Positions 16,289 to 25,017 of a DNA stretch of 64,000 nucleotides are shown in pieces. Position 1 is the stretch's first letter; every line of letters begins with the position of its first letter. Under the pieces are notes generated by a model. That model worked only from the letters and a program-made list of their open reading frames with translations. It was not told the origin of the DNA and made no database searches. The position numbers and the translations under genes are program-made. The DNA is from Nocardioides aurantiacus (GTDB lineage Bacteria > Actinomycetota > Actinomycetes > Propionibacteriales > Nocardioidaceae), in assembly GCF_003752505.1 (NCBI RefSeq), contig NZ_RKHO01000001.1:310001-374000 (forward strand). The letters are read 5' to 3'.

Positions 16289-17268
16289 CCGGCACGACCA
16301 CGACGCCCGGCACCACCACCGTCTCCACGACCGGGGAGACCCGCGCCCGCGTGGTCCGCATCGGCACCCGCGCCTCCACGCTGGCCCGCACCCAGAGCGG
16401 CCTGGTCGCCGACCGGCTGACCGAGGTGACCGGGCTGCCCACCGAGCTGGTGCACATCCGCACCCACGGCGACGTCTCCACCGAGCCGCTGGCCCAGATG
16501 GGCGGCACCGGCGTCTTCGTCAGCGCGCTGCGCGACGCGCTGCTGCGCGGTGACGTCGACCTCGCCGTGCACTCGCTCAAGGACCTGCCGACCGCGCCGC
16601 CGGAGGGCATCGCGCTGGCCGCGGTGCCGCCGCGCGAGGACCCCCGTGACGTCGTCGTCGCCCGCGACGGGCTCACCCTCGGCGAGCTGCCGCAGGGCGC
16701 CACCGTCGGCACCGGCGCCCCGCGCCGCGTCGCCCAGATCGCCGCGCTCGGCCTCGGGGTCGACCTCGTCGGGGTGCGCGGCAACGTGGACACCCGCATC
16801 GGCAAGGTCCGCTCCGGCGAGCTCGACGCCGTCGTGCTCGCCCGCGCCGGCCTGGCCCGGCTCGACCGGGTCGAGGAGGCCACCGAGGTGCTCGACCCGA
16901 TCCAGGTGCTCCCGGCCCCCGGCCAGGGCGCGCTGGCCGTCGAGTGCCGCGCCGACGACGACCTCGTCGCGACCGTGGCCGGCGCCCTCGACGACCCCCT
17001 GACCCGGGCCTGCGTGACGGTCGAGCGCGTGCTGCTCGCCGAGCTCGAGGCAGGGTGCTCGGCACCCGTCGGCGCCCTGGCCGAAGTTGCCATGGGGGAC
17101 TCCGGTGACGAACTGTGGGTCCGTGCGGTCGCGCTGTCGCCCGACGGGACCCTGTCCGTACGCCGCTCGGCCTCGGGGCCGCTCGAGGATCCCGAGGGCC
17201 TCGGCCGGTCGCTGGCCGCCGAGATGCTCGCCGAGGGCGCGGCCGACCTGATCGCACCCGAGACCTGA
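16285..17268 (+). CDS. hemC: Porphobilinogen deaminase (hydroxymethylbilane synthase)
   Basis: A 327-aa enzyme that joins four porphobilinogens into hydroxymethylbilane. The opening IGTRASTLARTQSGLVADRL, the catalytic Asp in VHSLKDLPTAP and the Cys at about 258 in LEAGCSAPVGALAE, which carries the dipyrromethane cofactor, are all present. About 20 Thr-rich residues precede the domain. The GTG start overlaps the hemA TGA. It is followed after 65 nt by the fused cobA/hemD gene. Confidence 0.95.
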   Translation: MTGTTTTPGTTTVSTTGETRARVVRIGTRASTLARTQSGLVADRLTEVTGLPTELVHIRTHGDVSTEPLAQMGGTGVFVSALRDALLRGDVDLAVHSLKDLPTAPPEGIALAAVPPREDPRDVVVARDGLTLGELPQGATVGTGAPRRVAQIAALGLGVDLVGVRGNVDTRIGKVRSGELDAVVLARAGLARLDRVEEATEVLDPIQVLPAPGQGALAVECRADDDLVATVAGALDDPLTRACVTVERVLLAELEAGCSAPVGALAEVAMGDSGDELWVRAVALSPDGTLSVRRSASGPLEDPEGLGRSLAAEMLAEGAADLIAPET

Positions 17269-17333
17269 CGCAGCACCGCACCACCCGCACCACCGCACCT
17301 GGACGCAGTCACCGAAGTAGCAAGAAGGCGATA

Positions 17334-19028
17334 GTGAGCAAGCAGAACACCACCAGCACCCGCGCCGCAGCAACGGGCGCCGGCACGGCCTCCGCGGGGC
17401 GGCCCACCAAGTGGGTCTCCTTCGTCGGCAGCGGCCCGGGCGACCCCGGGCTGCTGACCGTGCGCGCCGTCGAGCTGCTGCGCGAGGCCGAGGTCGTCGT
17501 CACCGAGGTCCCCGACCACCAGGCCCTGGTGCGCTCGGTCCTCGGCCTGGCGGCCCCGCTCGAGGACGAGGTCGAGGCCGAGCTGCCCGGCCCGCTGTTC
17601 GTCGACGGCGGCTTCGGCGAGGACGGCCAGCCGCTGACCCACGCCGCGCGCGCCAAGGTCGTGGTCAAGCACGCCAAGTCCGGCAAGCGCGTGGTCCGGC
17701 TGATGGCCGGCGACCCCTTCCTCTACGCCTCCGGCCCCGAGGAGGCGCTGGCCTGCACCAAGGCCGAGGTCGGCTTCGAGATCGTCCCGGGCGTGTCCTC
17801 GGTCAGCGCCGTCCCGGCGTACGCCGGCATCCCGCTCACCACCAAGAACCACCGCGAGGTGGCCGTGGTCTCGTGCGGCGACGCCAAGATCGACTGGGCG
17901 TCGTACGCCACCCACCCGACGCTGGTGCTGCTCTCCGCCGTCGGCGCGATCGGCCAGGTCGCGGCCGAGCTGGTGGCCGCCGGCCGCCCCGGCGACACCC
18001 CGGTGTCGATGACCCGCACCGGCACGCTCACCACGCAGGAGACGATCGTCTCCACCCTCGACGACATCGCCGCCGACGCCCACGCCGCCGGCATGACGCC
18101 GCCCGCCGTCACCGTGGTCGGCCCGGTCGTCGACCTGCGCCAGACGCTGTCGTGGTTCGAGACCAAGCCGCTGTTCGGCTGGCGCGTGCTGGTGCCCCGC
18201 ACCAAGGAGCAGGCCGGCGGGCTGTCGGCCCGGCTGCGCGGCTACGGCGCGACGCCCGAGGAGGTGCCGACCATCTCGGTCGAGCCGCCCCGCAACCCGC
18301 TGCAGATGGACAAGGCCGTGCGCGGCCTCGTCGAGGGCCGCTACGAGTGGATCGCCTTCACCTCGGTCAACGCGGTCCGCGCGGTGCGGGAGAAGTTCGA
18401 GGAGTACGGCCTGGACGCCCGCGCCTTCTCCGGCCTCAAGATCGCCGCGGTCGGCGACAAGACCGCCGCCGCGCTCGGCGACTGGGGCCTCAACGCCGAC
18501 CTCGTGCCCTCGGGTGAGCAGTCCGCCCGTGGGCTGCTCGAGGACTGGCCGCCGTACGACGACCTGCTGGACCCGATCAACCGCGTCTTCCTGCCGCGCG
18601 CCGACATCGCCACGGAGACCCTGGTCGCCGGGCTCGTCGAGCTCGGCTGGGAGGTCGACGACGTGACGGCCTACCGCACCGTCCGGGCGGCCCCGCCGCC
18701 GGCGCCGGTGCGCGAGGCGATCAAGTCGGGCAAGTTCGACGCGGTCGTGTTCACGTCGTCCTCGACGGTGCGCAACCTGGTCGGCATCGCCGGCAAGCCG
18801 CACACCTCGACGATCATCGGCGTGATCGGCCCGGCCACGGCCAAGACGGCCGAGGAGCACGGCCTGCGCGTCGACGTGATGGCCTCCGAGCCGTCGGTCG
18901 AGGAGCTGGTCGACGCGCTCGCCGACTTCGGCGGCGCCCGACGCACCGCGCTGCTCGACCAGGGCCAGCCGGTGACCAAGCCGTCCGACCGTCGTCCGGC
19001 CACCCGCCGCAAGGCGAGCTCGAAGTAG
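17334..19028 (+). CDS. Fused uroporphyrinogen-III methyltransferase / uroporphyrinogen-III synthase
   Basis: A 564-aa two-domain enzyme. The N-terminal SUMT/CobA domain (about 24-270) has the SAM-binding motifs [32 protein letters not shown] and [19 protein letters not shown] and makes precorrin-2 for sirohaem and cobalamin. The C-terminal HemD domain (about 283-545) closes hydroxymethylbilane to uroporphyrinogen III; it begins [16 protein letters not shown] and contains [12 protein letters not shown] and [12 protein letters not shown]. One protein therefore both makes and methylates uroporphyrinogen III, at the branch between haem and sirohaem/B12. The same fusion occurs in other actinobacterial hem operons. 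The GTG at 17334 has an AGAAGG ribosome binding site. Confidence 0.94.
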   Translation: MSKQNTTSTRAAATGAGTASAGRPTKWVSFVGSGPGDPGLLTVRAVELLREAEVVVTEVPDHQALVRSVLGLAAPLEDEVEAELPGPLFVDGGFGEDGQPLTHAARAKVVVKHAKSGKRVVRLMAGDPFLYASGPEEALACTKAEVGFEIVPGVSSVSAVPAYAGIPLTTKNHREVAVVSCGDAKIDWASYATHPTLVLLSAVGAIGQVAAELVAAGRPGDTPVSMTRTGTLTTQETIVSTLDDIAADAHAAGMTPPAVTVVGPVVDLRQTLSWFETKPLFGWRVLVPRTKEQAGGLSARLRGYGATPEEVPTISVEPPRNPLQMDKAVRGLVEGRYEWIAFTSVNAVRAVREKFEEYGLDARAFSGLKIAAVGDKTAAALGDWGLNADLVPSGEQSARGLLEDWPPYDDLLDPINRVFLPRADIATETLVAGLVELGWEVDDVTAYRTVRAAPPPAPVREAIKSGKFDAVVFTSSSTVRNLVGIAGKPHTSTIIGVIGPATAKTAEEHGLRVDVMASEPSVEELVDALADFGGARRTALLDQGQPVTKPSDRRPATRRKASSK

Positions 19029-19030
19029 TC

Positions 19031-20011
19031 GTGAGCGGCTTCCCCGAGGTCCGGCCGCGGCGGCTGCGGCGTACGCCCGCGCTGCGGCGGATGGTGGCGG
19101 AGACCGCGCTGCGGCCCTCGCAGCTGGTGCTGCCGATGTTCGTCGGCGAGGGGCTCACCGAGCCCCGCGAGATCGCGAGCATGCCCGGCGTCGTGCAGCA
19201 CACCCGCGACTCGCTGAAGCGGGCGGCCGCCGAGGCGGTCGGGGCGGGACTGGGCGGCGTGATGCTCTTCGGGCTGCCCGAGACCAAGGACGCCGAGGGC
19301 TCGGGCGCGCTCGACCCCGCGGGCATCCTCAACGTCGCGATCACCGACGTCGTGGCCGAGGTCGGCGACGGGCTCACGGTCATGTCCGACCTGTGCCTGG
19401 ACGAGTTCACCGACCACGGCCACTGCGGCGTGCTCGACCCCGACGGCTGGGTCGACAACGACCGCACCCTGGAGATCTACGGCCAGATGGCGCTGGCCCA
19501 CGCGGCCGCCGGCGTCGACCTCGTCGCGCCGAGCGGCATGATGGACGGTCAGGTGGGCGTGATCCGCCGGGCGCTGGACGCCGAGGAGCACGCGGGCGTC
19601 GGCATCCTGGCGTACTCCGCGAAGTACGCCTCCGCCTTCTTCGGCCCCTTCCGCGAGGCCGTCAACTCCTCGCTCGTCGGGGACCGCCGCACCTACCAGC
19701 AGGACACGCCCAACCGGCTCGAGGGCGTCCGCGAGACCCGGCTCGACATCGAGGAGGGCGCGGACATCGTCATGGTCAAGCCGGCCCTGGCCTACCTCGA
19801 CGTCCTGCACGCCGTCCGCCAGGCCGTCGAGGTCCCGGTCGCGGCCTACAACGTCTCGGGCGAGTACGCCATGGTCGAGGCCGCCGCCCAGCGCGGCTGG
19901 ATCGACCGCGAGACCGCCCTGATGGAGACGCTGATGTCGATCCGCCGGGCCGGCGCCGACATCATCCTCACCTACTGGGCCATGGACGCCGTCCGCCTGC
20001 TCGACGCCTGA
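19031..20011 (+). CDS. hemB: Delta-aminolevulinic acid dehydratase (porphobilinogen synthase)
   Basis: A 326-aa enzyme that condenses two 5-aminolevulinates to porphobilinogen. The two active-site lysines are in [15 protein letters not shown] and [12 protein letters not shown]. The metal-site segment reads [14 protein letters not shown]: Cys, Asp, Cys where zinc enzymes have three Cys and magnesium enzymes have Ala, Asp, Asp, so metal use is uncertain. The GTG start is 2 nt after the cobA/hemD stop. It ends the operon before a strong hairpin. Confidence 0.96.
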   Translation: MSGFPEVRPRRLRRTPALRRMVAETALRPSQLVLPMFVGEGLTEPREIASMPGVVQHTRDSLKRAAAEAVGAGLGGVMLFGLPETKDAEGSGALDPAGILNVAITDVVAEVGDGLTVMSDLCLDEFTDHGHCGVLDPDGWVDNDRTLEIYGQMALAHAAAGVDLVAPSGMMDGQVGVIRRALDAEEHAGVGILAYSAKYASAFFGPFREAVNSSLVGDRRTYQQDTPNRLEGVRETRLDIEEGADIVMVKPALAYLDVLHAVRQAVEVPVAAYNVSGEYAMVEAAAQRGWIDRETALMETLMSIRRAGADIILTYWAMDAVRLLDA

Positions 20012-20069
20012 CCCGGCCTCCAGCACACCGGCTGCCGTCGTGTGGGTGCCCTGCGGGAGTCCGGGAACG

Positions 20070-20102
20070 ACGAAGCCCCCGACCGGTGGTCGGGGGCTTC
20101 GT
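20070..20102. terminator. Bidirectional terminator between hemB and the transglycosylase gene
   Basis: A perfect 15-bp inverted repeat with a 3-nt loop; the core arms are GAAGCCCCCGACC and GGTCGGGGGCTTC. It sits between two convergent genes, 59 nt after hemB and 14 nt after the end of the opposing gene, so it can serve both. It is the strongest hairpin I found in the window. Confidence 0.85.
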
Positions 20103-20115
20103 GGAGATGTTGCCG

Positions 20116-21357
20116 TCAGGGGCGGCAGTCCTCCAGCAGGGTGACGACGCAGCCGACGATCTTGCCGGTGCTGTCCAGCACCTCCCCAACGGTCCCCCCA
20201 ACGGCACCGCCAGTGCCGCCCGTGGCGCCACCAGTCGCCTTATCGACGGAGTCCCCAGCACCCTTGACCGTGTCCCCGAGCTTCTTGGTCGTCTCCTTGA
20301 CAGTGCCCGACACGGTGTCGCTGCCGGACGGGGCAGTGGGGCTCGACGGAGAGATCACGCCGTCTGTGCCACCGCTGCTCGGCGACTCACCGAGGCTGCC
20401 GGTGCTGCTGCTGCCGCCGGAGCTCTGCGCAGCGCGCTCGCGGCGGACCTGCGCGGCGCGGGCCTTGGCCTTGCGCTCGCGGGCGACCTCGTAGGACTTC
20501 TGGATCGAGGCGGAGTAGCTGGTGCTGTTGCTGGGCGAGAACGAGGAGCCGCCCTGGGCGCCCGAGGGGACGGCGGTGTAGTCGCCGGAGGAGTAGGCCT
20601 CCATGATCCGCAGCACGAGGTCGACGTACTCGCGGCTGTGGTTGTAGCGGTAGACGGCCGCCTCCTGGCCCGCGCGCTCGGACAGGTCGTCCTTGCCGGA
20701 GCAGAGGTAGACCGCGGTGGCCAGCGCGGAGTCGTCGACGTCCTGCGGGTTGCGCTCGCCGTCGCCGTCGGCGTCGACCTTCACGACCTGCCAGGTCGAG
20801 GGGATGAACTGCATGGCGCCGACCGCGCGGTCGAAGACGGTGTCCTTGTCGAGCTGGCCGCCGTCGGTGTCGTTGATGGCCTGCGTGCCGTTCTTGCCGT
20901 TGAGGGGGATGCCGTAGATGCCGGGCTTGCTCAGGCCCTCGTCGGTGAGCTTGTTGCCGTTGTAGCGACCGTGGTCGGACTCGACGCGGCCGATGGCGGC
21001 GACGATCTCCCACGGGAGGTTGCAGGACTTGTCGGCCGCGCCGATGATCTGGCCCGCGCGCTGGTAGGCGGACAGGGCCGGCGCGGGGATGCCGTTGCTG
21101 GAGGCGCCGGAGACGACCGAGTCGGCGGAGCCCTGGGGGACGGCCGGCGCGATGATGCCGGCGACCGGGACGCTCGCGGGCGCCTCGATCGCGTCGCTGG
21201 GGACGCTGGTGCCATCGGGCAGGGAGGCGGCGACCTGGGCGGGCTGCTCCGCGTTGGCGCTGGAGGTGACCAGGCTCCCGGTCCACACGGCCGACAGCAC
21301 GGCCAGGGGGACCAAGGTGATCGCCTTGCTCCGACGGGACAACGACCTCGACGACAT
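20116..21357 (-). CDS. Secreted lytic transglycosylase (MltB/SLT-like)
   Basis: A 413-aa exported cell-wall hydrolase that cleaves the MurNAc-GlcNAc bond of peptidoglycan. Residues 1-37 form a signal peptide ending in SSANA. The catalytic domain (about 95-240) has the probable catalytic Glu in IVAAIGRVESDHGRY and the family motif AVGAMQFIPSTWQ, then a paired-Cys segment. The last 150 residues are basic, then Ser/Thr/Gly-rich and repetitive, probably wall-spanning. The ATG at 21357 is chosen for its AGGGGAGAG ribosome binding site and the signal peptide. A predicted ECF-type promoter similar to that of the anti-sigma gene lies upstream. Confidence 0.86.
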   Translation of the reverse strand: MSSRSLSRRSKAITLVPLAVLSAVWTGSLVTSSANAEQPAQVAASLPDGTSVPSDAIEAPASVPVAGIIAPAVPQGSADSVVSGASSNGIPAPALSAYQRAGQIIGAADKSCNLPWEIVAAIGRVESDHGRYNGNKLTDEGLSKPGIYGIPLNGKNGTQAINDTDGGQLDKDTVFDRAVGAMQFIPSTWQVVKVDADGDGERNPQDVDDSALATAVYLCSGKDDLSERAGQEAAVYRYNHSREYVDLVLRIMEAYSSGDYTAVPSGAQGGSSFSPSNSTSYSASIQKSYEVARERKAKARAAQVRRERAAQSSGGSSSTGSLGESPSSGGTDGVISPSSPTAPSGSDTVSGTVKETTKKLGDTVKGAGDSVDKATGGATGGTGGAVGGTVGEVLDSTGKIVGCVVTLLEDCRP

Positions 21358-21419
21358 GTGTGTGCTCTCTCCCCTGGGTGATCCTGCGGTGCCAGCCTCC
21401 CGAGCGGCCCGGTAGTGCA

Positions 21420-21447
21420 ACAACGAGACTTCCCTCACGCCGTCACG
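21420..21447 (-). promoter_or_regulatory. Candidate ECF-type promoter of the transglycosylase gene
   Basis: On the minus strand, CGTGAC (21442-21447) and CGTTGT (21420-21425) are 16 nt apart, about 60 nt before the start codon. The -10 half is identical to that upstream of the anti-sigma gene. Control by the BldN-like sigma factor is inference. Confidence 0.4.
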
Positions 21448-21613
21448 CACAAACGTGCTCTGTGACCGACGACACACCGCGCTGCTGCCCCGCCTGACAC
21501 TAGTGCCGAAACGGACGAGTGTGCACCGAACCCCGGCAACGTCCCGTCCCGCGGGCGGCCTCGCCGGGGCACGCGGGTTCGGTCGGCTGAGGGGTGTCGG
21601 GGAGAATGGTGGG

Positions 21614-22987
21614 GTGCCGCAGACACCGACGTCCTCGGCGTCCTCACCGGACGCCCGCACGCCCCTGCCCACGGACGGCTCCGCCGCGTGGTTCGAGCGG
21701 GCCCACCGGGTGACCCCCGGCGGCGTGAACTCCCCGGTCCGCGCGTTCAACGCGGTCGGCGGCACGCCCCGGTTCATGGTCTCGGGCCAGGGCGCCTGGC
21801 TGACCGACGTCGACGGCAACGACTACGTCGACCTGATCTGCTCCTGGGGGCCGTTGCTGCTCGGCCACGCCCACCCCGAGGTGCAGGCCCGCGTCGCGGA
21901 GGCGGTCGCCCGCGGCACGTCGTACGGCACCCCGTCGCGGAGCGAGGTCGAGCTCGCCGAGGAGATCGTGGCCCGCACGCCCGTCGAGCAGGTGCGGCTG
22001 GTCTCCTCCGGCACCGAGGCGACCATGTCGGCGATCCGGCTCGCGCGCGGGTTCACCGGCCGCGACGTGGTCGTGAAGTTCGCCGGCTGCTACCACGGCC
22101 ACGTGGACTCGCTGCTGGCCGAGGCCGGCTCCGGCCTGGCCACCCACGCCGTCGCAGGCACGCCCGGCGTCCCCGCGGCCTCGGTCGAGGCGACGGTGGT
22201 GCTGCCCTACAACGACCGCGCGGCCGTGGAGCAGCTGTTCGCCCAGCGGGGCGGCGAGATCGCCTGCCTGGTCACCGAGGCCTCGCCGGGCAACATGGGC
22301 GTGGTCCCGCCCGAGCCGGGGTTCAACGAGTTCCTGGCGCAGACCTGCGCCCGCCACGGCGCGCTGTTCGTCTCCGACGAGGTGATGACCGGCTTCCGCG
22401 TCTCGCGGCAGGGCCAGTGGGGCCTCGACGGCGCCCGCGAGGGCTGGGCGCCCGACCTGATGACCTTCGGCAAGGTGATGGGCGGCGGCTTCCCGGCCGC
22501 GGCCTTCGGCGGACGGGCCGACGTCATGGGGATGCTCTCGCCGCAGGGCCCCGTCTACCAGGCGGGCACGCTGTCGGGGAACCCCGTCGCGACCACCGCC
22601 GGGCTGACGACGCTGCGGCTGGCGGCCGACGAGGTCTACGCCCACGTCGACGCCGCGGCGGCGACGGTGTCGGCCGCGGCCGGCGAGGCGCTGACGGCGG
22701 CCGGCGTACCCCACCTGGTGCAGCACGACGGCAACATGTTCTCGGTCTTCTTCGCCCCGCAGGTCGACCGCGTCGTCGACTACGTCGGCGCGGCGAGCCA
22801 GGACACCGCGGTGTTCCGCGCGTTCTTCCACGCCATGCTGGAGCAGGGCGTCTACCTGCCGCCCAGCGCCTTCGAGGCGTGGTTCCTCTCCGCCGCCCAC
22901 GACGACCGGGCGATCGGTCACGTCCTCGACGCCCTGCCCGGTGCCGCACGTGCGGCCGCCCGCGCCCACGAAGGAGACACCGCGTGA
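21614..22987 (+). CDS. hemL: Glutamate-1-semialdehyde 2,1-aminomutase
   Basis: A 457-aa PLP enzyme that converts glutamate-1-semialdehyde to 5-aminolevulinate, the step between HemA and HemB. The PLP-binding Lys is in [16 protein letters not shown]; other family marks are [33 protein letters not shown] and [12 protein letters not shown]. About 25 Ser/Thr/Pro-rich residues precede the fold. The GTG at 21614 has a GGGGAG ribosome binding site. It is separated from hemB by the transglycosylase gene and leads a new operon with the cytochrome c maturation genes. Confidence 0.95.
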   Translation: MPQTPTSSASSPDARTPLPTDGSAAWFERAHRVTPGGVNSPVRAFNAVGGTPRFMVSGQGAWLTDVDGNDYVDLICSWGPLLLGHAHPEVQARVAEAVARGTSYGTPSRSEVELAEEIVARTPVEQVRLVSSGTEATMSAIRLARGFTGRDVVVKFAGCYHGHVDSLLAEAGSGLATHAVAGTPGVPAASVEATVVLPYNDRAAVEQLFAQRGGEIACLVTEASPGNMGVVPPEPGFNEFLAQTCARHGALFVSDEVMTGFRVSRQGQWGLDGAREGWAPDLMTFGKVMGGGFPAAAFGGRADVMGMLSPQGPVYQAGTLSGNPVATTAGLTTLRLAADEVYAHVDAAAATVSAAAGEALTAAGVPHLVQHDGNMFSVFFAPQVDRVVDYVGAASQDTAVFRAFFHAMLEQGVYLPPSAFEAWFLSAAHDDRAIGHVLDALPGAARAAARAHEGDTA

Positions 22988-23667
22988 AGACCACCGTCCA
23001 CCTGCTGCGTCACGGCGAGGTCCACAACCCCAAGGGCATCCTCTACGGCCGCAGTCCGGGCTACCACCTCTCCGAGCTCGGCCGCACCATGGCCGAGCGG
23101 GTGGCCGAGCGGATCGGCCACCGCGACATCACCGTGATCGTGTCCTCGCCGCTGGAGCGCGCGCAGGAGACCGCCTCGCCGCTGGCCGCCGCACGCGGCC
23201 TGGAGGTGCGCCTGGACGACCGCGTGCTGGAGTCGAGCAGCGTCTTCGAGGGCAAGCCGTTCCGGTTCCGCAAGTCGGTGCTGCGCAGCCCGCACATGTG
23301 GCGCCACATGTGGAACCCGTTCCGTCCCTCCTGGGGCGAGCCGTACGCCGAGATCGTGGCGCGCGTGTGGCCCGCCGTGCTGGACGCTCGCAAGGAGGCC
23401 GAGGGCCACGAGGCGGTGATCGTCTCCCACCAGCTGCCGATCTGGACCACGCGGCTCTCCGCGGAGGGGCGCTCGTTCCTGCACGACCCCCGCAAGCGCC
23501 ACTGCACGCTGGCCAGCCTGACCTCGTTCACCTTCGAGGACGAGCGCCTGGTCTCCATCGGCTACTCCGAGCCGGCGGGCGACCTGATCCCGGTCGCCGA
23601 CCGGCACAAGGCCTTCTCCTCCGGCGGCGTCGAGCCCGACCAGAACGAGATCGGTGGAGCGGGCTGA
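22984..23667 (+). CDS. Histidine phosphatase family protein
   Basis: A 227-aa member of the phosphoglycerate mutase-like superfamily, which uses a phospho-histidine. The nucleophile motif [12 protein letters not shown] is at residues 7-18, with [12 protein letters not shown] and the second catalytic His in [10 protein letters not shown]. The same gene sits between hemL and tlpA in mycobacteria (Rv0525). Its substrate is unknown; its fixed position in haem/cytochrome clusters hints at a related job but does not prove one. The GTG start overlaps the hemL TGA. Confidence 0.83.
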   Translation: MKTTVHLLRHGEVHNPKGILYGRSPGYHLSELGRTMAERVAERIGHRDITVIVSSPLERAQETASPLAAARGLEVRLDDRVLESSSVFEGKPFRFRKSVLRSPHMWRHMWNPFRPSWGEPYAEIVARVWPAVLDARKEAEGHEAVIVSHQLPIWTTRLSAEGRSFLHDPRKRHCTLASLTSFTFEDERLVSIGYSEPAGDLIPVADRHKAFSSGGVEPDQNEIGGAG

Positions 23668-23668
23668 G

Positions 23669-24256
23669 GTGACCACCCGACCCCGGCAGCGTGCCCGACG
23701 GAGCGTGGCCGTGCTCGCGACCCTCGTCGCGGGCGCGGTGCTCGTGGGCTGCTCGGAGTCGCCGGAGACCGGCGACCAGGGCTTCGTCGGCGCCGAGGGC
23801 ATCGTCAACACCCTCGACCCGGGGGCTCGCCAGCAGCCCGGCGAGGTGGCCGGCGAGACCCTCGAGGGCGAGCAGGTCTCGGTCGAGGACTACCGCGGCC
23901 GGATCGTGGTCCTCAACGTGTGGGGCTCGTGGTGCCCGCCCTGCCGCGCGGAGGCGCCCGACCTCGCCGAGGCCGCCACCGAGCTGGCGAAGGACGACGT
24001 CGCCTTCCTCGGCATCAACACCCGCGACGCCAGCCAGGACCAAGGGCTGGCCTTCCAGCGCCGTTACGACGTGCCCTACCCCTCGCTCTTCGACCCCTCG
24101 GGCCGCACGCTGCTGGCCTTCGCCGGCACCCTGAACCCCAGCGCCATCCCGAGCACGGTGGTCCTCGACGAGCAGGGGCGGGTGGCGGCCAGCATCGTCG
24201 GCCCGGTCCCGAGCCGCCGCACGCTCGTCGACCTCGTGGAGGACGTCCGAGGATGA
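23669..24256 (+). CDS. TlpA/ResA-like thiol-disulfide lipoprotein
   Basis: A 195-aa lipoprotein facing outside the membrane. The lipobox LVGCSES with Cys at about 26 follows a hydrophobic segment. The thioredoxin fold holds the redox motif WGSWCPPCRAEAPDLAEA. In System II cytochrome c maturation such proteins reduce the haem-binding cysteines of apocytochrome c, drawing electrons from CcdA, encoded next. The GTG at 23669 is preferred; a GTG at 23654 would add five residues. The gene begins two nucleotides past the end of the phosphatase gene. Confidence 0.9.
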   Translation: MTTRPRQRARRSVAVLATLVAGAVLVGCSESPETGDQGFVGAEGIVNTLDPGARQQPGEVAGETLEGEQVSVEDYRGRIVVLNVWGSWCPPCRAEAPDLAEAATELAKDDVAFLGINTRDASQDQGLAFQRRYDVPYPSLFDPSGRTLLAFAGTLNPSAIPSTVVLDEQGRVAASIVGPVPSRRTLVDLVEDVRG

Positions 24257-25017
24257 TCCCGCTCGCTCTGGGTGACTGGTTCCGGGACCAGGCGCTGTCG
24301 GGGTCGCTGCTGCTGGCGGTCCCGGTGGCGATGGTCGCCGGCCTCGTCTCGTTCTTCTCGCCGTGCGTGGTGCCGCTGCTGCCGGGCTACCTGTCCTACG
24401 CCACCGGCCTCTCCGGCGCCGACCTCGCCGACGGTCGCCGCGGCCGGATGCTCACCGGGTCGGTGCTCTTCGTGCTCGGCTTCTCCTTCGTCTTCGTCTC
24501 CTTCGGGGCGCTGTTCGGCGGGCTGGGCAACTTCCTGTTCGACTACCAGCGCCCGATCACGATCGTGCTGGGGTGCGTCACCGTCCTGCTCGGGCTGACC
24601 TTCCTCGGGGTCGTGCCGCTGTTCCAGCGCGACGTGCGGGTCCACCGGGTGCCGGCCGTGGGCCTGGCCGCCGCACCGATGCTCGGGGTGCTCTTCGGCC
24701 TGGGCTGGACCCCCTGCATCGGCCCCACCCTCATCGCCGTGCTCTCGCTGGCCAACCAGGAGGCCACCGCCACCCGGGGCGCGCTGCTGACGCTCTTCTA
24801 CTGCCTCGGCCTCGGGGTGCCGTTCGTCCTGGCGGCGCTGGCCTACCGCCGGATGCTCGGCACCGTCGGGTGGGTACGCCGGCACCAGCGGGTCGTCACC
24901 GCCATCGGCGGCGTCATGCTCGTCGTGGTCGGCCTGCTGCTGGTCACCGGCTGGTGGGCCGAGCTGGTCGGCTGGATCCGGCTCTGGTTCTTCCCCGGCT
25001 ACACGGCGGGCGTGTGA
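24253..25017 (+). CDS. ccdA: Cytochrome c biogenesis protein CcdA
   Basis: A 254-aa membrane protein with about six or seven helices that carries reducing equivalents from cytosolic thioredoxin to the TlpA/ResA protein outside. The two redox cysteines lie in SFFSPCVVPLLPGYLSY (helix 1) and GLGWTPCIGPTL (helix 4), as in the DsbD/CcdA family. The ATG overlaps the tlpA TGA, and its own stop overlaps the resB start, so the three are translated as a coupled set. Confidence 0.95.
   Translation: MIPLALGDWFRDQALSGSLLLAVPVAMVAGLVSFFSPCVVPLLPGYLSYATGLSGADLADGRRGRMLTGSVLFVLGFSFVFVSFGALFGGLGNFLFDYQRPITIVLGCVTVLLGLTFLGVVPLFQRDVRVHRVPAVGLAAAPMLGVLFGLGWTPCIGPTLIAVLSLANQEATATRGALLTLFYCLGLGVPFVLAALAYRRMLGTVGWVRRHQRVVTAIGGVMLVVVGLLLVTGWWAELVGWIRLWFFPGYTAGV

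Noticed and set aside
21358-21613. A c-di-AMP (ydaO) riboswitch before the lytic transglycosylase gene
   Set aside because: Such switches often precede actinobacterial wall-hydrolase genes, but I could not find their conserved blocks in this leader.
20116-21819. A 567-aa version of the transglycosylase starting at 21819
   Set aside because: It would run through the hemL start region and bury the signal peptide; 21357 gives a proper signal sequence and ribosome binding site.
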